From: Coniella vitis
Lineage: Eukaryota > Ascomycota > Sordariomycetes > Diaporthales > Schizoparmaceae
Reading direction: 5' to 3'
Assembly (NCBI GenBank): GCA_011317545.1
Contig: WUJK01000003.1
Coordinates: 3,782,001-3,846,000, forward strand
DNA: 64,000 nucleotides
Part shown: piece by piece, positions 12,051 through 23,408 of the stretch
Position numbering within the stretch: position 1 is the first letter of the stretch
Layout: each line of letters begins with the position of its first letter
The notes under the pieces: generated by a model
Seen by the model: only the letters and a program-made list of their open reading frames with translations
What the model was told of the DNA's origin: nothing
Databases searched by the model: none
Translations under genes and position numbers: made by a program

Positions 12051-13251
12051 CGAGATCCCACCATTCGATCTCAGCACGCACAGTCGTTGTTTTCCAGGTC
12101 AGGCGTCGATTTGATGCTTCCAACCAGTCATCCGTCACGCCGCATTCCATCTTTGATACCCGCGTTTCATTGCGTGATGAGGGTATCCGTGTGATGAACT
12201 TGGCTGGGCGGTTTGGCGTGGCATTGGCATTGGCATTGGTGCCATGCAGCTTATCACCGCATGCTTCTTCTTCTTCTTCTTTCATTTGGATCATTTTCCG
12301 AATTAGGCAAAGACAAAAACGGCGAGACTCTTTTGGTCTGGCCTGCCACACCCGCATTGGCAGGGCTTGCAACGACAGGATGAGATGCAGACATGTAAAG
12401 AAAGAAGGCCATGGGCAGACAAACAAGATGAGACACAAACTCGAAGAGCCAAGCACTACTTGATAGACATGAAGGGAAGTTGAGGACAGGAAAGAAAGGC
12501 AAGCGAAACCAGATTGGGTATATTGAGAGTCTCTGTCTTGCAGACTTACCACTGTTATACCTTTTTCACTCACCATATATACGTGCAAGATCATCTTGCA
12601 TATGACTTTTGCGCCCTTGCAATAGTTCCCCCGGCATGGAGCAATGCAACCTACCCGCTCTGCTTGATCAAAATCTAGATTGAGATGGCCCCCGGATCCT
12701 CACACCTTGCAAGAGCCTCGGTACCAGCAACGCATGGACGGCGCAACCACGCCAAGGGGGAAAGCAACGCCGACACCCATGTTCCCAGACCTTCAGGGTT
12801 TCTTCTACCCATCCAAAAGATTTCCCCGCATTCTATGTGCTTGGTACCGTGCCGATTGCAATCGTCGCTCCACCCTTGTTTTTGCCTTTGCCCTCGTTTT
12901 TGTTCTTTTCTTTTTCTTGCATTTTTCTTTCCTTTCTTTTTCGCATCACCAGCACCTGCTGCATGCTGCATACATTAGCCTAAATTTCACCATTTTGTCA
13001 TCGGCACTCTCGTTTTCTTCTTTTTTTTAACCGCCATGCCGTTCAAACCGACCTAGCTCCCGGCCGACAGGATCGGTCTTTGCCAAGGACGATGGGCGTC
13101 TGGAAGAGTATATAAGGGTCCGCAAATCTCAATTCCTCCAAGTGTGCTGTTGTTCTCACGGTCCCTTTCACCTCAGTGCCTGTGTTGTAGAATTTGTGGG
13201 AAGCCTATTGCCGAGACTTGTTTCCTGTGTTGGTGATTTCTCATTCCCATC
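12051..13251. other. Upstream region of the SGNH hydrolase gene
   Basis: No gene is supported. The part at about 12885-12950 is a T/C-rich tract on the plus strand. The TATA box of the downstream gene lies near the right end. Confidence 0.5.
13109..13116 (+). promoter_or_regulatory. TATA box of the SGNH hydrolase gene
   Basis: TATATAAG lies 136 bp upstream of the start codon and is followed by a pyrimidine-containing leader, a normal position for a fungal TATA element. Confidence 0.6.
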
Positions 13252-14645
13252 ATGGCTAGATTCGTTTTCAAAGCTGTTTTTGCGGCGCTCCTGACCGTTC
13301 CAACATGGGCTGCCCAAGGTGCACAACGAAGACCAGCTCAGACCAGCGAGTGGGTCGACATTTGGGGAGCAATGCCGCAGTTGGTTGAGTACACCAACAT
13401 GCCACCACCTCCATTTGTGAGTTCAAGCAGCCTTGCAATCCGGTGTCCGAGAAAGCCCCAAAATGACAGACAAGTGCCGTCAAGAATGAGTCGGGCATCG
13501 TCTTTCAGAATGCATCGTTGCGTCAGACGATCTTCATCACACAGTCCGCACCCACAATCCGGCTGGTCATCTCCAACGCCTTTGGTGGCTCCGACCTTCC
13601 CATCTCATCTGCCACCCTTGCAGTGCCCCTGAACGGCTCAAGCGGGACGTCGGCTATCAAGACGGAATCTTTGGCGCAAGTGACGTGGTCGGGCGGGTTG
13701 ACCAACATTACCGTCCCCAATGGCGCGCGAGTCATCTCCGATCCCATCAAGTACTCCGTGTCGGCCCAGCAGATCCTCACCATCAGCATGTACCTTGCGA
13801 CAGGCCAGACGACCAATCTCATCACGGGCCATCCAGGATCGCGCGTCAACTCGTACTACTCACCAGGTAACGTCACCGGCCTCGCAGATGTCGCGACCCT
13901 AAACGCCACGCAAACGAGCCAGCACTGGTACTTTATCTCGGCCGTTGAGGGATACCTGCCCAAGTCCCTAGGAACACGCGCCATTTCCATCATTGGCGAC
14001 TCCATCACGGATGGGCGGGAGAGCGATAACAACGAGAACGACAGGTGGCCCGACAATGTCCTCCGCAGACTACAAGCAACCAAGGCCACAAGGGTGCAGA
14101 AGAACATTGCCGTCATCAACCAAGCCGCGGGAGGGAACCGCGTTTTGTACGACGGGAATGGGCCCAATGCCCTTGGGCGTGTGGATCGCGACATCCTCGC
14201 TCACTCAGGTGTAGGGTATGCCATGGTCTTCGAGGGCGTCAATGACATCGGCACGGCAGCGACCGACACGGCCAGTCAAACGAATGTTGGGGACCGGCTC
14301 ATTGCTGCGTTTGATCAAATGATTTCCATGGTACATGCGCGGGGGATCCCGATTTTCGGGTCGACAATCACGCCATTTGGCGGGTCGGGCCAGGTGTATA
14401 GCGATGTCCACCGTGAAGCGACGAGGCAGAGGGTCAACAAGTGGATTCGGGAATCGGGGCGGTTCGATGCGGTGGTTGACTTTGACAAGGTGCTTCGGGA
14501 TCCGGGAAATGCGAGTATTATCAACCCTGTCTATGACTCTGGGGATCATTTGCATCCGAATGAAGAGGGTTATCAGGTCATGGCGGATTCGTTTGACCTG
14601 GGACTGTTTGATGAATTCAAGGATGGGGTGAGTCGGGATTTCTAG
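13252..14645 (+). CDS. Secreted SGNH/GDSL-family hydrolase
   Basis: Probable extracellular esterase or lipase of the SGNH hydrolase superfamily. Two exons, 13252-13416 and 13485-14645, join in frame across a 68-bp intron (GTGAGT donor, CAAG acceptor) to give 441 residues. A signal peptide is visible at residues 1-24 (hydrophobic core VFAALLTVPTWA, then AAQGA). Family blocks appear in order: GDSITDG with nucleophile S228, the glycine block AAGGNR, the asparagine block GVNDIG, and DHLHPNEEGY with D409 and H412 completing the triad. An N-terminal beta-rich portion precedes the catalytic domain, as in the XynE-like group of bacterial and fungal enzymes that includes acetyl xylan and other carbohydrate esterases. 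Several NxS/T sites fit a secreted glycoprotein. The substrate is not determinable here. Confidence 0.9.
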
Positions 14646-14743
14646 ATGGGTTGGAAAGCTGCAAAGCCCCCGGGGGGGGGTCGAACTGGTCCAAAGTTGG
14701 AAAGGAAGAGAGAGAGGGAGGGAGAGGGAGGGAGAGGGAGAGG

Positions 14744-14789
<46 letters not shown>

Positions 14790-16627
14790 AGAGCGGTATA
14801 CCAAGCAAAGGAGGTTGGGTAGGAGAGGGGAAGTGGCCGAGCTTAAAACTTTAGTCAGGCAGACCAAGTGGTCCACCAGCCAAGCAAGTAGCTCATTCAT
14901 TTCGGTCTGTCTAACCGTGCTCGGTTTCCCACACAGTACACTGTGACTCCCGTTGCGAACACTCTGGCTGGCTATTTGGAAACCCAGACTTTGGCTAGGG
15001 CATATATACATAGTAAGGGAAAGGAGAAATAGAAGAGAGATAGATGTAATGAAAGGGACAGCAAGAAGGGGAGAACAGCAAAGAGAAGATGCAAGGAGAA
15101 AACTGGGTTGGGAATGTGATGTACCACTTACTGTATATGCATGGAGAAGTTTTTCACGTTACTTATGTATAACATCGTTACCCATCAGTGCTGTCATAGT
15201 GATGGATTGGATGGGGACAGCGTGGTGCCACGTACTTGTTGATTCACAGTATGTGTGTTGTTGTTTGTACACGCATACTATGATGATATGAGCATACGGG
15301 ACGGAAAGGGGACTGGGGGAAGATTCTATTGGATGCTGGAATGCAACTGATCCATAAAAAAGTACCCAGCAGCAAAAGATAGAGGATTTGCTTTTGCATC
15401 TTGATGTATTGTACGTGCTCCTTTTTCTTTTTCTTGGCAGGCAAAGGCAAGTTTAGAGAGGTGTGGCTGGGCCAATAACAATGAATGAACAGCTTGCTCT
15501 TTCTTTGAGTTTTGTTTGAAGATGGTGACTTTGCTTGGATGAGTTTAATTTTGATTGGTTTATGGGTACAATGGATGTGTCAGGCAGTCAGGCATCCTCG
15601 GAGGGTTTGAATATAGAAATTGGTTGGCTAGGGTTGTTGCAGGAAATTCGTATACTATGTACCATAGTAGACTCTTCTTGTCTCGGCTTTTTTGGGGGGG
15701 GGGGACGTCTTTGCTAATCATACCATGACTAATTTCCTGGTGAGTCTCATCCCGCCCCTCCTGTTGAAAGAAATTGAAGTAATTCCCGTGGGCTTATTCC
15801 CAGTTAATCATCACCCAAAGTTTAAGGGAAACGGTATCTCTCTTGTCGTCTTGTCGAACAAGGACCCAGGGCTGCAGGAGCGTTCTCCAAGAAATGGAAA
15901 CGTGTGTCAAAAACGTATTATATGAAGAAAGGGGGGTGGCGGGGGGAGGGGGGGGTTGTAGAGCCAATTCTTGCTCCATGAGCTGAGAGAAAGAGGCGGT
16001 GAGCTGGGCTGGTGAAACCTCGATTCTCGTTGCCGGAAAGAACATGGTCATTCATGTTCACAGAGTTGGTGGGTCTTGAAAGGACTTGGTAAGGAAGGAC
16101 TGTTGCTTGAAAGACGTCCTATTCAGATGTGCTGTGCTCTTTGATGAAGCAGAGAAAAGTTAAAAGAACAATGCAGGCAAGCTATCACCAAAAAGGGCTT
16201 GCTTGTCCAGCTCAAACTGGAAGCTATATTGGATTGGACACCGTATATCACAAAGAGACAAGTGTGATTAAGAACACGGAAATAGTCTCTTGGTCGGATC
16301 CCATCTGCGTTTCTCCCATCTCAACATAGCAGAGAAAGTTGTCAATAGAAAACCCGTTTCTAAAGAACTTTGAATAGCTTACCCGTATCACCGTCTTCCA
16401 GTCAGAGATAGGTCGCAGAACTCCCGTACTATGAGTGTTGAATATGGATTAAAAAGTGCTCATCGTCTCGCCTGTTTTCGGGAAAATGGCAACATAATAC
16501 ACACGAATTATCAGTCCTCTCTCCAAGAAAAAAAAAGAATCAAGAGAATGAGTCCAAAACGTCATCAATATGCTTTCATCTGTTTGGTATCTTCTATTAC
16601 GATCCGCTAACCAACTTCTTTTTACAT
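14646..16627. other. Intergenic between convergent genes
   Basis: 3' flanks of the SGNH hydrolase (+) and ERB1 (-). Contains a long GA-rich repeat, G homopolymers at about 14671-14680 and 15692-15702, and TACTATGTA-family motifs at 15007 and 15653. No gene seen. Confidence 0.5.
14708..14787. repeat. (GA)n / GGGA microsatellite
   Basis: Purine-only repeat beginning with GAGGGA units and ending in about 20 pure GA dinucleotides, in the 3' flank of the hydrolase gene. Confidence 0.9.
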
Positions 16628-19231
16628 CTACATCCACAACCTTGCCGTTCCATCGCTACCAGCCGAAAACAACCACGGCTCTCTTGGGTGCCAGTCCACG
16701 TCCATGACACCCAACGAACTGACGACCTTGTGGCCGCTCAGCGTCTTGAGCGGCACAATCGTGGCATTCTCCATGAGATCCGTCACGACCTTGCCGTGGA
16801 AGATCTGCAGCGTACCGTCATCCGATGCATCTGCAAACAACGGCAAGTCCTTGTGGTACTTGACGGCGCGGATGGCCTTGGGGTGGAAGCGCATCGTCTT
16901 GTAGGGACGCATGGACAGCTCCAGATCATGCCAGAGCAGGCGCCTGTCATAAGAACCCACAATGAGATTGTCACCTCCATTGTGAATGTCAAACGACGAG
17001 ATCCATCGTGCGCCAGGCTGGATGACCTTGATCAGCTCGAGCTTTTGCAGGTCGTAGCAGCGAATCATGCGCTGCGTGGCGACAAAGAACAAGGGGCGCG
17101 AAGGATGGAAGTGGGCGGCCTGTGCGAGGCCGGCCAGTTTGCGGAAGGGGATTTGCGTAAGGTGTTTGGAGAGGGTGTGGATGGCGACTGAGCTTCGTTG
17201 ACCAGATGGGGAGACGGTGCAGAAGTGGTCGCCGCGTCTGTGCCAGCTGATGCCCTTGACCGTCGATCGGACAGTGACTCTGAGCAGAACGCCCTCGTCT
17301 TCCAACTTGGAGCCGGGGCGCGCCCACTTGGCTGCTGGTTCCTTGGTCTTGTCCACTGCTGGATTGGTGGCCTTGCCACTCGCTGCGTAACCAAAGCCAA
17401 CGTCCAGTATCTCTCGGCTAGTTTGCTCTAATTGGGGGTCGACGACGGGTGGTACCATCAAGTAAAGGTCCTCTTCAGCTGCTGCGGCCAGTATGAATGC
17501 ATCCTTGGTAGGTCTCCAACGAACAACATTCACGGCCTCGTCGCTGCTCAGTCTTACACTCCAGACTTGACGGCCGGTCAAGATTTCCCAAACACGCACT
17601 GTACCGTCATCACCGCCGGTTGCCAGCCAGCAACCGCTAGGGTCAACATGGAGAGTCCGCACCCGGCCGTCATGGCCTCTGAAAATGGTTTGGCACACGG
17701 TCGGGAACGGCTTGAGATCCTCTGGTCTAGGAAGCTTGGGCAAGAGCGAGTTGGGGTCGATGTTGAGCCTGTTCTTGCGTACACGAGGCGCAAGGTAGAG
17801 ATCCAAGCTGCGCTCGAACCGCTCCTTGACAAACATGTCGTAGCCGGGTACTTTGCGTAATGAGTCGAACTTCTTGGGCAGATACTCCTTCTCGCGGTCC
17901 TCGGGATCCTGTTCCTCCCAGGCTTTCCTCTCCTCCTCGGTTGGCAGGTACTCTGGGGGAGGGTTGTAACTAAGATCGTAGCCAGGTGGCGCCAGTTTGG
18001 GTGCGGGTATGTGCATGACGTGGGCTTCTCTGGGTTGTTCATCCTTCCAAAGATCGTACTGAACCTCCTCTTGCTCTTCCTCCTTCTCCCGCTCCTCGGG
18101 TGGCCTGTATGGTAATATTCTACCCTCCCTAATGGCACGCACCAACTTCATGATGCGCTTTTGCTCGTGCTTGGATGGGAGGAATCGGCGTTTGGGTTCG
18201 GGTGCGGCACTCAAGGGCATGGTTTCTTCATGGCTAGTGAACCATTCGACGGTGTCCTAGATGGAGTCAGCAAAATACAAATAAACACGCACACACACAG
18301 AGTTCAAAGGACATACAGGGTAGGGGTTGAAGCCTTCGGATGGAACCTCGTTCATCTGGATCTTCTTGATGAGCTCCAGTTCATCCCGGCTGAGGTTCAA
18401 CGGCTTTCCAGTAGTAGGATCTGTAAGACCGGTCCATCCCTTGGGCACCTCGATGCTGTCGAGGAGAGCATCCAGCGCCTCGCCAGCAGCTGGGCGCATG
18501 ATCTTTTTACCATTGATGTCGTAGCCAATGTGGGGGTATGAATCGTAGAACTTGAGGTCAATGTTGCCAATGGTGTTGACGGGTTCATTGGCGTCTGTGT
18601 CGTCAGAGTCGTAGGTCGGGTCGATCTCGTCATAGACATATTTTTCGTTGCCATATGCATCCGTCACGACTCTGTAGTTGCGCAAGTCCTCCTCTCCATC
18701 CTCCATTTCCTCGGGGTCGTACCCAGGAATTTGACCTGGCTTCAGTGGGGGGATTGTGCTGGTGGATTCGTCTTGCTCGGATGCTGCATCGTCGCTGTGA
18801 ACTGCGGGATCTTCAACCCCATCCTGCCCATCTTCCTCGTCCTCCTCCTCGTCCTCTTCTTCATCTCCTTCTTCCTCTCCGTCTTCAACTTCAGCATCGG
18901 ATTCCTCCTCTACTTCTGAATCGTCTTCGCCGGCCGACAGGGCGCCCTCAAGTTCCGCAATCTCGTCATCCGACTCTGGCGCTTGGAGATCAGCCTCTGG
19001 GTCCTCGTGTTGTGCGGCCTCCTGTGCATTTGCGGCCTTGCGTTTCCGCGACGAAGGGCTGGGCTTCGTGGCGCTAGCAGAATTGCTCTTGGCGGGCGAT
19101 TGACGGGACTTGGAGGTCGGAGAACCGGCGCCATTAGGGGGAGGCACAGCCTTGTGAGGCTCCTCGGCCGACGGCGTCTTGATTCCGGACCTTAACCTCA
19201 TAGTGGCGGCGTGCAATGGCGTGGGCGACAT
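16628..19231 (-). CDS. ERB1: Ribosome biogenesis protein ERB1 (BOP1 homologue)
   Basis: Component of the nucleolar PeBoW (NOP7-ERB1-YTM1) complex needed for 27S pre-rRNA processing and 60S assembly. Two exons, 18317-19231 and 16628-18256, are split by a 60-bp intron (GTATGT donor, CTAG acceptor) and encode 847 residues, close to the 807 of yeast Erb1. The N-terminus (about 1-235) is low-complexity, with basic and then long acidic E/D runs typical of nucleolar proteins. The BOP1NT domain follows to about residue 495. C-terminal WD40 repeats begin at GHDGRVRTLHVDPSG and end in SAGSDGTARLWM. The ATG at 19231 (MSPTPLHA) was chosen; an in-frame ATG at 19201 (MRLRSG) would shorten it by ten residues. 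The gene is divergent from the Zn2Cys6 regulator. Confidence 0.95.
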
Positions 19232-19986
19232 GGGGGGTTTTCTTGACGTTGAGAGCGCGCTTCTCAGTACGCGAACAGGACCCGGCCGTCCCAAAGAAAT
19301 TTTGTAGAAGGTAACTTTTTTTTCTGCCGCATGCGACAAGTCTATCACTCCAAACAGGCGCGGGCGGTCAATGCGGCCTATTGCAGAAAAGGGAAGGCGG
19401 GTTGTGCTCCGTATCGACGCACAGTTTGTCAGGCTGTTCCTTACGGCCCAGAATGCTCTTGCCCGAAGCAACCCCAGCGGACTGGGACTGCCTGATGAGC
19501 ACCTTGATGGCGGTGTGACTGATCATGTCAGCCGACAGTTCTATACACGATATGCTACGTGCGGTTTTCATGCAGCAAGAGAAGTTGTACTTCCAAGACG
19601 AATTAACGAGAGGACTTGCATCGAATTATGACTCTGTTTGGCTTGCAATACGTCCACCAAGCCAAATCGTCGAGCAAACCATCAAAGACTGGTCACGCAT
19701 CTCTCTACAACTGGAGCAACAGGTCAATGCACATGAAATTAGACCAACAAGTCAGATGTATCCAATAAGTCGATACCAAGTTTGAAAATCGAGCTGCTTT
19801 TCACCAAAGGAACCCATCTTGAAACTTGACAAGTTGGTTTCCCTTTTGGACGCCTCATCGACCTCTCGGAAGTTAATTGAGAACCCACAAACCTGGCGTC
19901 TTGGTTCCTGTATGCATACCAAAGTATCCGCCAATCCGCACACAAGTCTCACCGCACTGCTTGGTAGACACGCTCAACCAGCCACG
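19232..19986. other. Divergent promoter region of ERB1 and the Zn2Cys6 gene
   Basis: 755 bp between two opposite start codons. It holds one 86-codon plus-strand frame at 19525, listed separately as doubtful. Confidence 0.45.
19525..19785 (+). CDS. Possible small ORF (doubtful)
   Basis: An ATG-initiated frame of 86 codons lying between ERB1 and the transcription-factor gene. Its composition is balanced and protein-like (for example LYFQDELTRGL and VEQTIKDWSRISLQLEQQV, the latter helix-forming), unlike the low-complexity shadows common in this window. I recognise no family, and no splice pattern linking it to the downstream Zn2Cys6 gene is evident. It could be an upstream ORF in a long leader, a lineage-specific micropeptide or chance. 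Confidence 0.2.
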   Translation: MSADSSIHDMLRAVFMQQEKLYFQDELTRGLASNYDSVWLAIRPPSQIVEQTIKDWSRISLQLEQQVNAHEIRPTSQMYPISRYQV

Positions 19987-21557
19987 ATGGCGCCGCCTGC
20001 ACAGCGTGTTGGTGACGGCGTAGGCAACCAGCCGAGAGCCAGAAAAGTCAAGCACAAAGCATGCGATGAGTGTAGTAAGCAGTCGAAATGAACTCGGTTC
20101 CCAGTTCCCATCACCAGACGGATCGCACCTTCTGACAGACACAATTAGGATCAAAGAAACTTGCTTGCAGCAAAGAGCCCGATGGGTGTGCTAGATGCTC
20201 AAAGGAAGGCATAATATGTCACTACTCGGCTCAGAAGCAAATGGGAAGGCCAAGGAAACGACCATATGAAGCCACAACCAATAAACCACCGACACAACGT
20301 GTAGCAACAGAGGCAGACGCTCTCGCATTGAATGCGCTCGACAGCAGTTCAGTCGAGCCTCTACCCGAGCTCACAGCCTCATTCTCGCTAAGTGATCCAC
20401 TACTTGATACCGAAATGGACACGGATATCATGCAGTTTCTCGACAACCTGAGCCAAGTTGGACCATCCAAGCGAGCCTTTGGTGACGTCCTCCCCGCAAC
20501 GGTTGACAAAGGCCTTGATCCATCGATATGGGAATCAGACTTCAGCTACAATCTCCAGTACCAATACCCAAACCTTTCAGAGAGTAATATTTCCAGCTCA
20601 GATGCCTCTCTCCGCGGACTTGTTCCCATCGATCCCTTTCTCATCTCATCTACATCCTCCGCTACACCACACAGACCCAGAACCACATCTCAACCGCTCC
20701 CCTCTTCCTCTACTCCCCCTTCACCACCACCACCACCACCACCACCAGCACACTGCTCCTGTCTCGCCAATCTCTACCAGGCAATGGCCTCTACAAGCCA
20801 TCTCCCCCCACGACTCCCCACCGCACTGCAAACCGCCCGGAGCGCCACACAAGCAGCATACGCCGCGCTTCAGTGCGAGGCATGTACCCCACCGCTGCAC
20901 GAAGCGCCAGACGAGGGCTCTGTAACCGCCTTCCAAGTCATGATGGCCCTGGGTGCGCTCTTGCCCTCCATCGCAGCCGCCTACCACAAGATCTTGACGC
21001 TGGTCGATGTTGAGACGAGGTGTGCCATCTCGACGCATACAGAGTTGTCCTTTGACCCTTTTGAATATGGCGGTGGGTCCGCTCCCGAATTACCACAAGC
21101 TACAAACGACGACGACGATGACGACGACGACAACCACAGTACCAGGACCAGAAGCAGCTGGAGCGAGCCTCCCGCAGGCAGTACGAAAGCCTTGTCTCCC
21201 AGCCAATGGCGCAAAACCGTCCGCGCCCTCGTAAAAGCAGACGTATACGGAGAGCCTTCTTCCCCACACCACCACCAACAACAACAACAACACAAGGACT
21301 CCTCCCAACCCTCCATCCCACTACCACCACCCACGCAGCAACCTCTCTCCCTCCACGGCCTCATCCAACTCATGGACCAAAGGAGTCTCCTTCGACATGC
21401 GCAAATCGACACAATGATCGAGGCAGGACTCACCCCGCCCAAGGGGTTATGCGGCATTCCCGTGCGGCATAGTCACTCTGCCGATGGGCGAAAGCCCGAG
21501 TGTAGAAAGATTATCGATATGGCAAGGGAGGCGGTGGAGCGGTTGGTCATTGCTTGA
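19987..21557 (+). CDS. Zn(II)2Cys6 fungal transcription factor
   Basis: DNA-binding regulator of the fungal zinc binuclear cluster class. Exons 19987-20074 and 20149-21557 encode 498 residues; the 74-bp intron (GTAAGC donor, TTAG acceptor) falls inside the zinc cluster, a common place in this family. The cluster is complete: C26-x2-C29-x6-C36-x6-C43-x2-C46-x6-C53, followed by a basic stretch GRPRKRPYE. Downstream are a Pro/Ser-rich region, a CSCLANLYQAM motif and a helical region around AFQVMMALGALLPSIAAAYHKIL. This resembles the regulatory half of AflR-like and related C6 factors, though that link is from memory and weak. A poly-Asp tract and Gln/His repeats interrupt the C-terminal half. 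No large fungal-specific TF (MHR) domain is obvious. No biosynthetic cluster is adjacent, so the target is unknown. Confidence 0.88.
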
Positions 21558-22225
21558 CATAAAACATAAAAAAGGGGAGGAAAAATGATCGGATGCGTTG
21601 TTATCGCTCGCTTGGGCTGTTATTACATGGTACGTGGCAGCAAAAGCATAGACGCCGGCCACGTAAGGATGTTTGAGTATCATGAGATTTTGCAGAAGCA
21701 AATATATCTGCACTGTGATTTATTTCCACGATTATTACAGACACAACGATGTCGGTTGCGAGAGTTCGGAAATTGATGTGTAGCATAATTGCCATAGCAA
21801 CATAGACCAGTCGCTTCAAGCTCTCTAGCAAGCCGCTGTGCTCTGGCCAGTATTCAAATGTATATAAGCATATTTAACAGGTAGCAAGCACGATGCGCAA
21901 TAGTAGGTCGCCTGATGCTCACCATCAAGGATATACTCAGCAGCGCTGAACAAAAAGAACTGCATAAACTCGTATTCGCCCCCTAAAGCCGCAAAGAACG
22001 CCGTTCTGAAAATGATATCCAGAGAATTTCCCATGCCCTCATGAGCTCCATTTTCTCCTTGAGGACGATTTTTGTATGTTTGTCGTACAACCTCGTACAA
22101 AGAAACGATACGGACTTGTATACCACCATCATCAAGTCCACGTGCAAGCTTCGTCCACCTCCATTTTGCACCGCTCCCCTAAGCCCACTTCTGAGCTGCT
22201 TCTTATGCGCACGCGCGTGTGCCCA
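21558..22225. other. Intergenic between convergent genes
   Basis: 3' flanks of the Zn2Cys6 gene (+) and ERV29 (-). Nothing beyond short chance frames. Confidence 0.5.
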
Positions 22226-23408
22226 CTAGTAAACCTTCTTCTTCTCGTCGTAGCTGAGCTGGCCAGGGCCGCTGTTGACAAGGAGCAGGAGACCGCCGAC
22301 AATGGACAGAATCTGGAAGAAGTCGTACTTGGCAAAGTCCTTGTGGGGGTGGTGCTCGTGCAGCTGTTGGATTGCGTGTTAGCATTACTCCTCATCTGCG
22401 ACTGCATGTGGTGGGAGTTTAGGGAAACTTACAGTCCAGAAGTTGTTGACTAGGACGTTGAAAATGCTGAGGATAACGACCAGGAGGGTGGCGCTCCACT
22501 TGGCCTTGAAACCGACGACAACCATGATGCAAGCCACCAGGCCAATGGAAGAAACAATGACTCTGCCGATGGACCAGGTTCCACTGAAAACAAAGCCCAC
22601 AAACAGGAAGATGAGCAGAACACGGCCAGCAAACTGAAAGTACATCTTGCGGTCCTTCTCCTCAAGCTGGGGAAGACCGGCAAAGACCTGCGTCTTGCGC
22701 ACCAACGAGTCGGACAGGACCATCAGGAGACCACCCATAACGGACAGGTTGCGGAGAAAGAAGTTGAGGTCGAAAATGAGACCGTAGCCAAGAGCCTGCA
22801 CGACGACGACAGCAATGAGGCCACCGACGGCGTAGTCAGAGTGCTTGCGGGCAATGACGAGCGTGGAGCAAACGGTCATGGCAATGACGTTCAGGATCAG
22901 GAATGCGTGGGTGAGACCATTGGGAACTGCGGAGAACCACGTGTCAGCTGGGTATTGCTTTTGCAGGCCACCTTGGCGCTCGGAGAAGCTCGTCTGGGGA
23001 CTGGAAACTTACTGTGACGGTAGTCGTGGAGGTAAAGAAGCTGGTCGCTCCATTGTGTTATTATGCGGAGAGCGTCCTCGAGGAAGGTAACAACGATCAG
23101 GAAACGGCCAATGGCAGGAAGATAGCTATGGTGCAAGACTGTCAGCCAGATCTGCCAGGTGATGAAACAACTATGATCGCTGGTCTCCCTCATTTTGCCA
23201 CAGGATTCCAACTCGTGGAAGAAAACCGAAGCCGGGCTACGTACGGCTTCACCGGCTCGGCAATATTGTCGAGCAGGTCCTCAATCTTGCTTGTCTGCTG
23301 CCTGATCGCATCCAACGTGTTGGTTTCCTGGGAAGCATCGCTGATACCACCGCCGTAAGCTGGGGCTCCCATGCCGTAGCCGCCCGCGTTTCCTCGCATT
23401 GTCGCCAT
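22226..23408 (-). CDS. ERV29: SURF4/Erv29 family ER cargo receptor
   Basis: Multi-pass membrane receptor that packs soluble secretory cargo into COPII vesicles and cycles between ER and Golgi. Four exons, 23245-23408, 23013-23125, 22433-22926 and 22226-22363, give 302 residues; three introns of 119, 86 and 69 bp all have GTACGT or GTAAGT donors and AG acceptors with consistent phase. The N-terminus is cytosolic, with a Gly/Ala-rich start and then a helical segment before the conserved LPAIGRFLIVVTFLEDALR. Several hydrophobic segments follow, including LIAVVVVQALGYGLIFDLNFFL and VGFVFSGTWSIGRVIVSSIGLV. The C-terminus ends KKVY, a KKxx dilysine retrieval signal expected for this family. ATG at 23408 is used; an ATG three codons downstream is the alternative. 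Confidence 0.94.

Noticed and set aside
21825..22100. 91-codon minus-strand frame after ERV29
   Set aside because: Starts on TTG and lies in the ERV29 3' flank; likely chance.
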